NCBI RefSeq assembly: GCF_035046485.1
Contig: NC_085138.1
Span: forward strand, 447,183,204 to 447,247,203
DNA length: 64,000 bases
Direction of reading: 5' to 3'
From: Aedes albopictus
Lineage: Eukaryota > Arthropoda > Insecta > Diptera > Culicidae
In this document: positions 1 through 11,699 of the stretch, one piece after another
Position numbering within the stretch: the first letter of the stretch is position 1
Layout: each line of letters starts with the position of its first letter
Notes under the pieces: model-generated
What the model saw: only the letters and a program-made list of their open reading frames with translations
What the model was told of the DNA's origin: nothing
Databases searched by the model: none
Position numbers and translations under genes: made by a program

Positions 1-460
1 GGGATTTAATGTTATGATTTTGTTTCTGGGAAGCGTTGGAAGTTTGGTGTTGGTATCTTGTTTGGCGGTATCGTTGACGAGAAGTTTTGCAAAATTAATA
101 CCACTCAAGAGAGCTTAGTTGCTTGGGGATGTTCTACGCTTTACGGAAGTAAGCTTCATAAGTGTTTCAGCGGCAATAGAAGGTATCATAAATATGCTAA
201 TAACAATTGGGAACATTCAAATAAAACAAATTATGTTGGTAGTGAACACCTTTTCAATATAACTTAAAGGATTATATACATATTTCAATTCAAAAGTTTG
301 TCTTTATTAAATTCTGGGGCTAAAAATATGGTACTATTGTTTATTCGTCTATGTACATGAATCAGATATTCTTCAAAAATTCTGCAAATAAAATCTCCAA
401 GACTTCTGTGAGAAGTTTTACAAATGCCACAACTTAAAATATTCGCACAACGTGTCCTAG
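1..460. other. AT-rich sequence, no gene seen
   Basis: No open frame here has recognisable motifs, and I see no RNA gene or clear repeat boundary. The small reading frames on both strands look like chance. Confidence 0.5.
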
Positions 461-1486
461 ATACCCGAGCAGAAGGGAATACCAACAGCATAATAAAATG
501 TGTTATTTTGACAAAATAACTGAGTAACACAAAGAGTTATTTTCATGTTATTAACATAACATACCATGTTATAAACTTGTCTGTCATAAGCGGCAAAATA
601 ACAAAAATCATAACAAAAGAATGTTCGGAAGACCACTTAAATAACAGGTTTTGTTGGTTTCATAACAACTTAATAACAATGAATTTATACAATGTTTCAG
701 TAACAAATTTTGAAATTAAAAAGTTATTGATAACAATATGGAAGCAAAATGAGTAATACTATCATAATCATAACAAAGTTTTATTTATCCTCGCAAGGTA
801 GGTATGTAACTCCTATTTTCGAACCACTTAAGAGGAAAAAAAAATGAAGTTCTGTTGGTTCCATTTTGAAAATAAAAAGTAATAAACACTCATGACTAAA
901 GCCATAACCCACTATAACTTATAAGCCAGTCATTCAAAGAGAATAGCACGCTTCCAGTTTTCCTGGCCAAAACGAGTTTGAGATAATATCAAAATTAATT
1001 TTGTTTATGAGTTATGGTGGATTATGATTGTTCACTTTTTCATTCGAACTAAACAGAAATATAAATTACAAGTAATTCTTAGTTCCGTGTCAAAAGTCCA
1101 GCTTAACCGATTCATAGTCACCGAAGATATGGCTCATAGACTCCAAACATGGCTTTTTGTATGGGAATCATCAAATGTTAACTTTATCATTTCTTTGGCT
1201 GTATATCTCGCATGGTGTAGTTGTGATTGCAAAACTTTATTGTTGTGCGATTGATGATCAAATAATGGTGTACAATAATATCTGAATTTGTTCTACAACA
1301 AAACATCTTATTAAAATGGCATTAAAAAAATATACCAATAGCAAGATCATAACAAAATCAGATTGCCCAACAAAACATGTTATGGAAAAGTTATGCCTCA
1401 ATAAGTTAATAATAACAAACCAAGATATAAAGACAGGTTTTGTGATTCAGTTGTTATTATTTTGATATTCTCCTTTGCTCGGGTAT
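461..1486. mobile_element. 1-kb non-autonomous inverted-repeat element
   Basis: The left end begins ATACCCGAGCAGAAGG and the right end, read on the minus strand, begins ATACCCGAGCAAAGGA. The terminal inverted repeats run for about 35 bp with mismatches. The interior is very AT-rich and full of short ATAACAAAA-like motifs, and no transposase frame is visible. This fits a non-autonomous DNA transposon of unknown superfamily. No convincing target duplication is visible. Confidence 0.55.
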
Positions 1487-1734
1487 TGTATTCATCTGTT
1501 TTTTTAAGATATTTCCCAAGCTGATTCACCAGAATGTTGTTCAAAAGTTCATAGTACATCTCTTCATCATAGTTGTCATAGTGCTGCTTAAGATTTCATT
1601 GATTATTTCGTGATTTTTTGTTGGAAGAAGTGTCTTCTAAATTTTTAAGACGCATAAAATCTTGGTTATATTTTTGATTTCTAATTCCTAGTGATTACTT
1701 ATTGAAGTGTGACGCATAGGCGTTCCATTTTCAA

Positions 1735-2260
1735 CAGAAAATGCTCGAGGAATCCCAGCAGGTATTTGTGCTCAAATCTTAACAGTAAACTCTGGAGCAA
1801 ACGTAGCAGAGAAATACCAAAGTGTACTCCGGAAATAAGGTATTTAGGGAGGAATTCCCAGATAAAATCTTTGTAGGAATCCTAGCAGTAATTGTTTGAA
1901 GGGTTTTATCATAAAGAAATTGCAGCATGAGTTCTTAAAGCAATTCCAACAGAAATGCCAGGACAAACTCCCGAATAAGTTCCTGGAGAAATCCGTGGAA
2001 AATTCATGGAAGAATTTTCAGAGAAGCCCCTAGACGAAGTCCTGGGAGATTATCTGGTAAAATTCCTAGAAGAGTCACAGAAGGCATTTGTGGAGAAATC
2101 CCAAGGCATTTCAGGAAGTTTCATAGCATTTTCGGTGGATTACAGAGATGTTACGGAGGCGTTTTTGGGGTTTTCGGATGGTTTCGTTATTTGGTGTCCA
2201 AGGGAGTTGAGGGGGATTTTGGAGGCATTTTAGAAAGTTTCTGAGAATTTTCAGTGAACC
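1735..2260. repeat. Degenerate AATTCC/CAGGA-type minisatellite-like block
   Basis: Short, diverged, roughly 20-30 bp units resembling 'gaatcccagcaggaat' and 'ttcctggagaaatcc' follow one another without a fixed period. Similar blocks recur at about 3.8, 13.3, 24.8, 28.8, 30.4, 35.1, 46.6 and 48.4 kb. Small ORFs in the block are products of the repeat and are not genes. Confidence 0.6.
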
Positions 2261-2913
2261 CTTCACAAAATCATTTCAAAACCATGGCGCATAGAATAGC
2301 ATGAATTTCTGTGGTTCATTTTTTTCTTTGTTTACGAGATCATTTACCCTATCCTAGTTTATATCGGGGCCCACAGTTTTCTTCCTTTCAAAACAAGAAC
2401 TAACTTTTTCAAGTAATTCGTCGTGTAGAAAGAAGAACAATCTCAACTTGTTGCTGCAGTAAAACAATCATCGTATTTTTATGGTTAACCCGTAAGAACC
2501 GGGACGATCTTTTTTTTAGTAAAATTGCAATATCTTCTTTGTTTTACCCTGGAGTCATTTTTATAGTCAAGGGGGTGCTAATAAATGCATGGTACCTCCC
2601 CCTTTTACTGGTAGCCGAAATTTTTTTTTTGTAAATTGTACATGTTTTTGCCCAAACTTCATCGTTTTGCTAATCATCAATGATTTTCAATGATCCTTGA
2701 CGTGCAACGTATTTACCCACCATAGTCTGTTGAAGTTTTGATCTCAGAGCTATTCTTAGGCCTCCGAAGTATTCCGAAAATTGTGTCATAAATCCAGCAT
2801 TCTAAACCAAATTTTACACACGATAGATGATCCAGGCATTCCAAACTATTTTCGAATTAGGACCTTCAAGGTCTACAGGCTCTACTATTGTTTCACTTCA
2901 CTCTATCGGCATA
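2260..2913. other. AT-rich interval, ancient diverged repeat
   Basis: The end of this interval (about 2,820-2,927) resembles 3,620-3,710, sharing 'ctctact..tg' and 'taattctttcacgatt'. It is therefore part of an old dispersed or locally duplicated repeat. No gene was seen. Confidence 0.4.
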
Positions 2914-2927
2914 ATTCTTTCACGATT

Positions 2928-3169
2928 TTTTTTTTTTGGTTTTTCTCAGTGAAACTGAACTGCAATTAAACGTCGTTTTTACGTTTCAACCTATTTTTTT
3001 TTATTTTTTCGGTCATCTTCAGAAAAAATCATTTTTTTCTGAAGATGACCGAAAAAATAAAAAAAAGTAGGTTGAAACGTAAAAACGACGTTTAATTGCA
3101 GTTCAGTTTCACCGAGAAAAACCAATCAAAACCAACAAATAAAGAAAACGGTGATCAAAACCAAATAAT
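2928..3169 (-). mobile_element. Foldback (hairpin) retroposon with target duplication
   Basis: The insert is bounded by a 14-bp direct repeat ATTCTTTCACGATT at 2,914-2,927 and 3,170-3,183. A related sequence near 3,690-3,706 has the same site without the insert. From about 2,936 to 3,125 it is an almost perfect palindrome with arms of about 92 bp centred near 3,030. The left end is a run of T, which on the minus strand reads as a poly(A) tail. A 14-bp duplication plus a poly(A) tail indicates LINE-mediated retroposition, unusual for a palindromic element. A DNA-type MITE is the alternative. Confidence 0.6.
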
Positions 3170-3212
3170 ATTCTTTCACGATTGTGTCTGTTGCACTTCA
3201 TAATATTACGAG

Positions 3213-3431
3213 TAGGGAATCGCGCTACTTGGGCGGTGGCTTCTATATTCGTCTGTTTTCCACTATAACTCAGTCAAATTTGAACCAATTGACACAACTT
3301 TTGGAATGTGGTGAGATAGGTATAGTATCTACCCGTGTACAGCATTTCAAGTCAATTGGTTTAAAATTGACTGAGTTATAGTGGAAAACAGACGAATATA
3401 GAAGCCACCGCCCAAGTAGCGCGATACCCTA
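3213..3431. mobile_element. Palindromic MITE with TA ends
   Basis: Arms of about 75 bp are near-perfect inverted repeats. The left begins TAGGGAATCGCGCTACTTGG and the right, on the minus strand, begins TAGGGTATCGCGCTACTTGG. The ends can be read as a TA target duplication, as in Tc1/mariner-type MITEs. There is no coding capacity; the small ORF inside follows the arms. Confidence 0.7.
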
Positions 3432-4075
3432 TGTCTATGTGTTGCTATATGGGAGTCCACTGGCATTCAACTGGACCCAATATATGTTTAAGTATGGGTG
3501 TCAATATCTGTAAATCTTTGGATATTTTCATTGTAGCGAATGCTCGCGGAATATAAAGGTACTCTTACCTAGAGCCTCAGAGTACAATTCTTACCTAGCC
3601 ACATTCACTTGGTGACCTAGGTCATCCAAACTATTCTGGAATTAAGACATTCAAGCTCTACAAGCTCTACTCTTGTATCTCTTTACTTTATCGATGTAAT
3701 TCTTTCACGATTATTTCTGTTGTATCTCATGGGCATCTCATTGTGTTATTTGCGCATCCATTGACAAAAAATGATTTTAATAGTATTTTGAAGTGTAGGA
3801 ATTTACCCAAAAATTCCTCAGAAATTCATCGTGATGTTCTCCGAGAATACCTCTACGAGTTCCTAAGAAATGTTCACAAGTTTCCCGGCAGTTTCCTGGA
3901 AATTCATTCAGGAGCTGTTCTGTAATTCTTCAAGAAGTTCCACGAGAATTACTTCAAGAACCTTTTGAAAAATCCTGCAGTAGTTACTCGAGAATTCCTC
4001 CAGAAATTCCACGGGAATTTCTAGGTGAGGTCCCCGAGTATTCCTTGGGAATCCTCCAAAGATTTCTCCAGGAGT
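3432..4075. repeat. Degenerate repeat interval
   Basis: The first part (3,432-3,760) is a diverged relative of 2,680-2,927. From about 3,760 the sequence becomes the degenerate 'aattcctcagaaattc' type repeat. No gene seen. Confidence 0.45.
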
Positions 4076-4079
4076 TCAT

Positions 4080-5260
4080 GCAAACCATATGTCTCATTTT
4101 CGGAATAGTGTGGACGATCCGGGAAGCTTCTAATATGTATATTTAAGCATCACGTGAATCAACTGATCTTCTATGACTACCAAAACGCATTATAATGAGT
4201 TTAACGTGTAGCCGATGCTATGTGACGAGTGTAGATTTGGAGGCTTTAACCATATAATATAAAAAAATGATGCTTCAGATATCGCTGATGTACCGGAAAT
4301 TTGTCTCTCACGACTTGTATTATACCTTTGTATCAAATTAGATAAATGCAGATAGTAGTGCACTTGATAGGTCATTACAAATGAAAACCGTATATTTTAG
4401 CTTCAGAATGCTTTTGATGATCTAAAAAAGCCTCAAGTGATATGAAATATGGTCGAACTTATCATCTATGTCTACTGAAACACACTGCACCAAATTTTGA
4501 ACGTGTAGGGTGCTTTGTTACGAGCAGGGCCGGATCTAAGGGGGGGGGGGCGGGGGGTCCAGGACCCCGGGCCCCCACATTTTAGGGGCCCCCACAAATA
4601 TCGCTAATGCTTGCTAAACATTAACTTTTTTGTTCAAAAACAAGGAAAAACTGTTTTGCTCATCACACTTGTTCCTCCGAGGGGCCTCTACATTCGCTCC
4701 GGCCCCGGGCCCCCACAATCCGGGCCTGGCTACGAGTGTAGATCTGAAGGCCTTAACCACATAATACTGAAAGGTGATCTCAGATATCTTTGATGCTCTG
4801 GAAACTTCTCTCCCATGGCTTGCACTATGTTTATTATTCAAATGGGCAAACTCTGATGTTTGTGCACTTCTGTTGATATACCATTTGAAATTCAAATCAT
4901 ATTTCTCAACTTCAGAATAGTTCGGATGATCCAGGATGCCTCTATGATGTGTATACAAGTATCATATGATTCAAATGATCTTCTATGACTACCAAAACGC
5001 ACTATACCAAGTTTGAAATGCACCCGATGCGTTATTACGAGTGTAGATATAAAGGCCTTAGCTCCAGAATGATTTGGATGGCGTAAGGTATCGCCATTGA
5101 TGTGCAGTTAGTCTTTAATACTCTGATTTACATGTATGGATCTAATGAAATCAGCTCTGACATTCATACATTAGTTTGATATAGTATTACAGGTAAAGGC
5201 CTTACAATCAGAACTCCAGATCTACTTTAGGTTGCCTAGAACATCACCAGGTCATGACTA
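4080..5260. repeat. Diverged tandem copies of a ~0.4-kb repeat
   Basis: Three related units can be traced by the shared phrases 'gatcttctatgactaccaaa' (near 4,167 and 4,978), 'acgagtgtagat' (4,226, 4,732, 5,038) and 'ataat..aaa.tgat' that follow. The units are strongly diverged and the middle one is split by a GC-rich insertion at 4,525-4,728. No coding capacity recognised. Confidence 0.5.
4525..4728. mobile_element. GC-rich hAT-like MITE
   Basis: The element begins CAGGGCCGGA and ends TCCGGGCCTG, giving an imperfect terminal inverted repeat. It is flanked by an 8-bp near-duplicate, GTTACGAG (4,517-4,524) and GCTACGAG (4,729-4,736). An 8-bp duplication and CAGGG-type ends fit the hAT superfamily. 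Runs of G and 'gggcccccaca' occur near both ends, with an AT-rich middle. Confidence 0.65.
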
Positions 5261-5959
5261 CCATCATTTCATGTTTCAAAATGTGTATTTGAATGTAATT
5301 CAGCTCGGTTCAAGTGATTTAAAAAGTAAACACAACTATTTGTATTCAGTAGACAAAGTTCAAAACTTCTGGACGTTTTGGATAACCTGGAGAACTATGT
5401 TAGAGCTGTAAAAGGACATAAGTTTCTATCTAACAGCCCCAACCCAAACAAAGAATATTGTGCAATTTCCATTGAAATATATCACATGTACATAGGAATA
5501 AATCGCGGAATCGAATGAAGAACAAGTGGTGTACACTACATTTCCAACTATATCTCCAAAATATCCTAGCATAACATAGTCTACATATATGCATATGATA
5601 GCACAACTAAGCCCCTTGATAAAAACATTTTGGTTTTGAAAATCCACCCACTGGGTCAAAAGCCATAAATAAAACTATGCAAAAAAGTTGTCCACATCTT
5701 TTAAGGGTTTAAACGCTAACGAAACCTGATGAAACGGCGTTAAAATGCTTCCGAATTCCTCTGATCCCTGAACCTGAACGCCCTTGGAGCCCCCTTTTTA
5801 GCTCTTTGGGAACTTCCTGGAGCCCCCTAGGCACCATCTATAATGCACAGGAGCAACACCTGTTCTTGGCGAACTAGATTTTCTCATAAAAGCTCTGACT
5901 AAATTTATGCACAGAATTCTCCCTTTTTCCCCTTTTTAATTCATGCACCCCAAATCAAT
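5260..5959. other. AT-rich interval, no gene seen
   Basis: Contains diverged repeat remnants and, near 5,750-5,830, short 'aacttcctggagcccc' repeats. No supported coding region. Confidence 0.4.
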
Positions 5960-8694
5960 GGGCTGCAAAACGGTGAGTCGATAAGGAGAGCGTCCAATAT
6001 AGCTCTGGTCCTCACAAGTTCCTACCACATGCTTCCACGGGTCAAGCGATGACAAAGACCGCCAGCTAAAAGTTGTGTGCTTAGCTGGTAGTGCAGCCTG
6101 GGCACTGTTGTCCTTCTGACTTCAGCTAGATTGAGGAGGTACGATCCGAGTGTCTGTTCACCAAGGAGGTGCGGCTCAAACAGCGTCTGTTCTGGCATCC
6201 AGCGGCTGAGTAAGAAACGCTGCACCACGCCCAGCTAGATCCAAGGTGGTAGCCCCATCAGCGTGGTCGTCCCAGTGTTGGTTGGGACGTTAAACAGAAC
6301 TGGCACGATGGCCCTCCGGCGAGACAGGAGTGTTGGCGTAGGCCCAATAAGCCACCCGTAAAAATCCCCATTGCGAATAACATAGGAGAAAATACGACTC
6401 GATACAATCGGCAAAGACCCACGCGACGAAATAAGGACTACGATTGGAAACTTGGAACATGGAATTGCAAGTCACTAGGTTTCGCAGGATGTGACAGGAT
6501 AATCTACGACGAACTACATCCCCGCAACTTCGACATCGTGGCGTTGCAGGAACTTTGTTGGACTGGACAGAAAGTGTGGAAAAGCGGGCATCGAGCGGCT
6601 ACCTTCTACCAAAGCTGTGGCACCACCAATGAACTGGGAACAGGATTTATAGTGTTGGGCAAGATGCGACAACGTGTTATCGGGTGGCAGCCGATCAACG
6701 CAAGGATGTGCATGTTGAGAGTTAAGGGCCGTTTCTTCAACTACAGCATCATCAACGTCCACTGCCCACACGAAGGGAGACCCGATGACGAGAAAGAAGC
6801 GTTCTACGCGCAGTTAGAGCAAACATACGATGGTTGCTCGCCGCGTGACGTGAAAATCGTTGTCGGCGACATGAACGCGCAGGTAGGAAGGGAGGAATTG
6901 TACAGACCGGTAATCGGGCGAAACAGCCTGCACGCCGTATCGAATGATAACGGCCAGCGATGCGTAAACTTTGCAGCCTCCCGTGGTATGGTAGTCCGAA
7001 GCACCTTCTTCCCCCGCAAAGATATCCATAAAGCCACCTGGAGATCACCCGATCAACAAACAGAAAATCAAATCGACCACGTTCTAATCGACGGTAAATT
7101 CTTCTCGGATATAACCAACGTCCGCACATACCGCAGTGCGAATATAGATTCGGATCACTACTTAGTCGCTGTATGCATGCGCTCAAAACTTTCGACAGTT
7201 ATCACCACGCGTCGAAGTCGAACGCCGCGGCTCAACATCGAGCAACTTCGTAACGTAGAAGTGGCTCAAGACTACGCGCAGCAGTTAGCAGTGGCCCTAC
7301 CAACGGAAGAGCAGCTTGGCGCAGCTACACTTGAAGATGGCTGGAGGGACATCCGATCCGCCATAGGTAGTACCTCGGCTACAGCACTAGGCTTCGCGAC
7401 TCCGAATCACAGAAACGACTGGTACGACGGCGAATGTGAACAGTTGAAAAACGAGAAGAATGCAGCATGGGCGAGAATGCTGCAACACCGTACGAGAGCG
7501 AATGAGGCACGTTACAAACAGGCGCGGAACAGGCAGAACTCAGTCTTCCGGATGAAGAAGCGCCAGCAGGAAGAACGAGATCGCGAAGCGATGGAAGAGC
7601 TGTACCGCGCTAAGGACACACGAAAGTTCTACGAGAAGCTGAACCGCTCGCGCAGAGGCTTTGTGCCACAAGCCGACATGTGCCGAGATAATCACGGGAA
7701 TATTCTCACGAGCGAGCGTGAGGTGGTCGAGAGGTGGCGGCAGCATTACGATGAGCACCTCAATGGCGACGTTGCAAGTACCGAAGGTGGCGTGGTAACA
7801 GATCTAGGAGTATGTGCACAGGACGAAAGACTTCCTGCCCCTGACCTTCAAGAGATTGAGGAGGAGGTTGGCCGGTTGAAAAACAACAAAGCCGCTGGAG
7901 CAGATCAACTACCAAGCGAGCTTCTAAAATACGGTGGAGAAGCACTGGTGAGAGCACTACACTGGGTCATTACCAAGATTTGGGAGGAGGAAGTATTACC
8001 GGAGGAATGGATGGAAGGTATCGTGTGTCCCATCTACAAAAAGGGCGACAAGTTGGATTGCGGGAACTATCGCGCGATCACACTACTGAGCGCTGCCTAC
8101 AAGGTACTCTCCCAAATTTTATGCCGCCGTCTATCACCGATTGCAAGAGAGTTCGTGGGGCAATATCAGGCTGGATTCATGGGTGAACGCGCTACAACGG
8201 ACCAGATGTTCGCCATCCGCCAGGTGTTGCAGAAATGCCGCGAATACAACGTGCCCACACATCACTTGTTCATCGATTTCAAATCGGCGTATGATACAAT
8301 CGATCGAGAACAGCTATGGCAGATTATGCACGAATACGGATTCCCGGATAAACTGATACGGTTGATCAAGGCGACGATGGATCGAGTGATGTGCGTAGTT
8401 CGAGTATCAGGGACACTCTCGAGTCCCTTCGAATCTCGCAGAGGGCTACGGCAAGGTGATGGTCTTTCGTGCTTGCTGTTCAACATTGCTTTGGAGGGTG
8501 TAATAAGAAGAGCGGGGATAAACACGAGTGGGACGATTTTCACGAAGTCCGTTCAGCTGCTTGGTTTCGCCGATGATATTGATATTATTGCTCGTAAATT
8601 TGAGACGATGGCGGAAACGTACATCCGACTAAAGAGTGAAGCCAGGCGAATCGGATTAGTCATTAATGTGTCGAAGACAAAGTACATGATGGCA
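5960..8694 (+). mobile_element. RTE-type non-LTR retrotransposon, copy 1
   Basis: The 5' end begins GGGCTGCAAAACGGTGAG, exactly as copy 2 does at 54,746, so this is probably the true 5' terminus. About 580 bp of leader precede the endonuclease-RT frame. The element runs unbroken to the run of N at 8,695, and the sequence after the gap (9,195 on) is not RTE, so its 3' end lies in the gap or is deleted. The RTE assignment rests on APE endonuclease plus RT in one frame, the FADD motif and the total length of copy 2. The clade is inferred. Confidence 0.8.
6538..8694 (+). CDS. APE endonuclease-reverse transcriptase (RTE-type), 3' end lost in gap
   Basis: The encoded protein would nick the target and copy its own RNA by target-primed reverse transcription. 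The N-terminal APE endonuclease shows LQE near residue 5, 'GDMNAQVG' near residue 110 and SDH near residue 206. RT follows: 'GADQLPSELL' near 452, 'FIDFKSAYD' near 578, 'RRGLRQGDGLS' and FADD at 677-680. The frame is uninterrupted for 719 codons. The listed start is only the first possible start after in-frame sequence; endonuclease homology ('LGTWNCKS') continues upstream to about 6,448, so the true start lies further 5'. A C-terminal region present in copy 2 is missing here because of the gap. Confidence 0.85.
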
Positions 8695-9194
8695 NNNNNN
8701 NNNNNNNNNNNNNNNNNNNNNNNNNNNNNNNNNNNNNNNNNNNNNNNNNNNNNNNNNNNNNNNNNNNNNNNNNNNNNNNNNNNNNNNNNNNNNNNNNNNN
8801 NNNNNNNNNNNNNNNNNNNNNNNNNNNNNNNNNNNNNNNNNNNNNNNNNNNNNNNNNNNNNNNNNNNNNNNNNNNNNNNNNNNNNNNNNNNNNNNNNNNN
8901 NNNNNNNNNNNNNNNNNNNNNNNNNNNNNNNNNNNNNNNNNNNNNNNNNNNNNNNNNNNNNNNNNNNNNNNNNNNNNNNNNNNNNNNNNNNNNNNNNNNN
9001 NNNNNNNNNNNNNNNNNNNNNNNNNNNNNNNNNNNNNNNNNNNNNNNNNNNNNNNNNNNNNNNNNNNNNNNNNNNNNNNNNNNNNNNNNNNNNNNNNNNN
9101 NNNNNNNNNNNNNNNNNNNNNNNNNNNNNNNNNNNNNNNNNNNNNNNNNNNNNNNNNNNNNNNNNNNNNNNNNNNNNNNNNNNNNNNNNNNNNN
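8695..9194. other. Assembly gap of 500 N
   Basis: Exactly 500 unknown bases. The round number suggests a nominal gap size. It removes the 3' portion of RTE copy 1. Frames that read through it are artefacts. Confidence 0.98.
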
Positions 9195-9369
9195 TTTGAC
9201 ACCGGCTTATTGGCATAACCATTGCGATGTAAACATATGGAAGTTTGCTAAAAAAAATGTGTACATAAGAGAAAAATCCTTTTGTTGCCCAATTCTCACC
9301 ATTATTAATCAATTGTTGAACGGTTAATTCCGGAAGTTGAAATTTTGGATTATCTGTTACAAATTTGTC

Positions 9370-10740
9370 ATTTCAGTATAACGAGAGTTTCAGAAGAGCT
9401 TCTGAGGGGTTCCTAGGGGCTCCAGGTGTGTTCAAGGGATGCTTCAGAGCGTTTCAAGGCTTGCCTGGATTTTCAGGAGTATTTCAGATGAGCAGCGTAC
9501 GCAGAATATGGCACCGCAAGCGAAAAATAGGTAACAAAGAAGACACGGCAACAACGCTTTGTTTTTTCGTTAGCAGATAATGACAAAATCGCTCCCGAGT
9601 TTGTTCACAACAAAAACGGTAGGAATATTTGTCTCGTTCTATTCACATCGTGATTTTCGCATTGTTTTACAACTGAAACTCGACTCTGAGGTTTGCAAGA
9701 GTCTTAATTCATCTAAATGCTCATGAATTCGATGATGTGCGTCGAAATTTTCAGCAGAAAAGCCGAAATGTCGACATGCGCACGGCAAGCGATATTTGTT
9801 TTATTGCTATCATCGCCTGACACGCGTTTGTTGCGGAGCGCCTTTGTTACCAACATACACCGCTTAGGGCAAAGCGTTTGTTTTTCGGCGTGATCCGTTT
9901 TTCGTACCCTACAGATGAGTTTCAGAAAAACATAGAGGGGATTTAAAAGGCTTTAAAGGAAGTTTCAGAGGATTTTTAGAGGATTTACTAAGCGTTTCAG
10001 GGCTTCCAGATGAAAGAAAGGAGCTTTAGGAGAGAGGGTTGAAAGCAGTTTCCGTAGGTTTTGGGATGCTCTCATGGAGTTTTCCAATGAATCAGAGGGA
10101 TTTGAGAAAGTTACAAGGCGTTTCAATACGTTTCAGGTGGCTTAAGAGGCTGTAACGAAAGTTTCACAGGGTTCGAAACAAGTTTCAAGGAATTTCAAGG
10201 TATTTTAGAAGATTTCAAGTGGCGTTTCAGAGGGTGTTTCGAAGATTTCATGGTGCATTCAAGGAGGTTCCAGTTATGTTTCAGAAGCCTTCGAGGCGTT
10301 TCAAGAAGTTTTGGGGGGTTTGTAAAAGGTTTTGGAGAATTCCAGGTGGCTACATATGACTTTCAAGAGGCTATTAGGGAATCAAGGTGTTTCAGATCGT
10401 TTAAAAGAGGTTTTATAAGGAGATTACCCACCCAGACATCCGCTGAAAGCACATGAAGCCCCTTCAAACTACTTAAAATGCCCCTGACCCCTCTGATACC
10501 ACCTGAAACGCCACTGAAGCTCCCTAAAAACCTCTGGAATGTCCCCGAAATCCTCAGAAACCCCCTGGAATACCCTCATGAAACCTATGAAATAACCAAG
10601 AAACACCATGGAACACCACTAAATCCCTTTTGAATAGCTGCAAATCTGGAACCCTGAAACATCTCTGGAACACCCATAGAACGCCTCTGATAACCCACCC
10701 CCCAACCCTTGTAAGCCCCTGAAACCATTCCTTTCTCGTG
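9370..10740. repeat. Degenerate GTTTCAGGG-type repeat with an orientation flip
   Basis: From about 9,380 to 10,430 the plus strand is a chain of purine-rich units such as 'tttcagaggatttt' and 'gcgtttcaagg'. From about 10,455 to 10,740 the complement appears ('cccctgaaac', 'cacctgaaacgcc'). The block is therefore two arms of one low-complexity family in opposite orientation. An intervening stretch of about 9,480-9,920 is less repetitive. Small ORFs here are not genes. Confidence 0.55.
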
Positions 10741-11699
10741 AACCTAGCCAAAACTTAACCTTAGATAAGTTCTCTTGGTCTAAGAATAAAAATAAATTCC
10801 ATTTAAGTAACATAAAGTGTGTAAATAGAATTTACCTAAATGGAGGGTGGAGTGTAGTATTTTTTTTCGATGGTCATTCTTACAGTTAAGGTACCAGTGA
10901 ACAGGACCAAGATTTACGAGGAAGGATGCATTGAGCCCTTTCAAATGTTTTTCTAGAAAAAATTTGTCTTCTGTAAAGTTATTCCTAACAATAATCTTAA
11001 CAATAATAACAATAAGCTTTCCAAAGTACATAAAAATTGAGGTAGTCCATACATTCGAAGAAATTAGAAACCAAACGTTACTATTTGGTGTACATTCTTT
11101 GGCAAAGTTGTAGATCCTTCAATTTTGAGTAAGATTATAGGGTGATTCAAGGAAAACCGGTTTTCTGGCTGTAACTTTTTCAGTTTCGATTTCTCATCAA
11201 AGTTGCATTAAAAACACTTGTAAAGCTATTAAAAACGCGTCGTTTCGCACACAGAGACTATTATTATCTCTTTTGCGGTCCGAAATATTTACAAGAGCTT
11301 TTCTTCAAATCATCATAAAAAATATCTTTCACCAGCATTTGAGAGGAGAAATATTGTTCTAAAACAACAAATTAGAGAGGTGTTATTTCTATATCACCAA
11401 AAATACATGAAAAAGTGCTAATTTCTTCTAGAAAATCATCCATATCTTTTGAACGGAATGACGTAGCAACATCCTCCGCGCACGAAAATATACGTTTATG
11501 TAATTCAGTATTATAATTTCTGTTTTGTACTACTCATTTCAGTATCACAATGACTTACTTTCCGTACCGGTTCATTATGCAACTGAAATGAGTTGCATAA
11601 TGAAAAATAGTTGCAGAATGTTAATTATGCAACTCATTTGAGTTGCATTATGAATATTATGCAACTAAAATGAGTTGTATAATGAAAAAATCATAGCAT
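10741..11699. other. AT-rich interval with palindromic GAGTTGCAT motifs
   Basis: No gene is seen. From about 11,560 to 11,690 the sequence repeats 'ttatgcaactcatttgagtt' and its complement several times, forming small hairpins next to the inverted-repeat element that follows. The remainder is unclassified AT-rich DNA. Confidence 0.45.

Noticed and set aside
8656..9327. Frames running through the N stretch
   Set aside because: The gap is unknown sequence. Residues after it (9,195 on) do not belong to the RTE protein.
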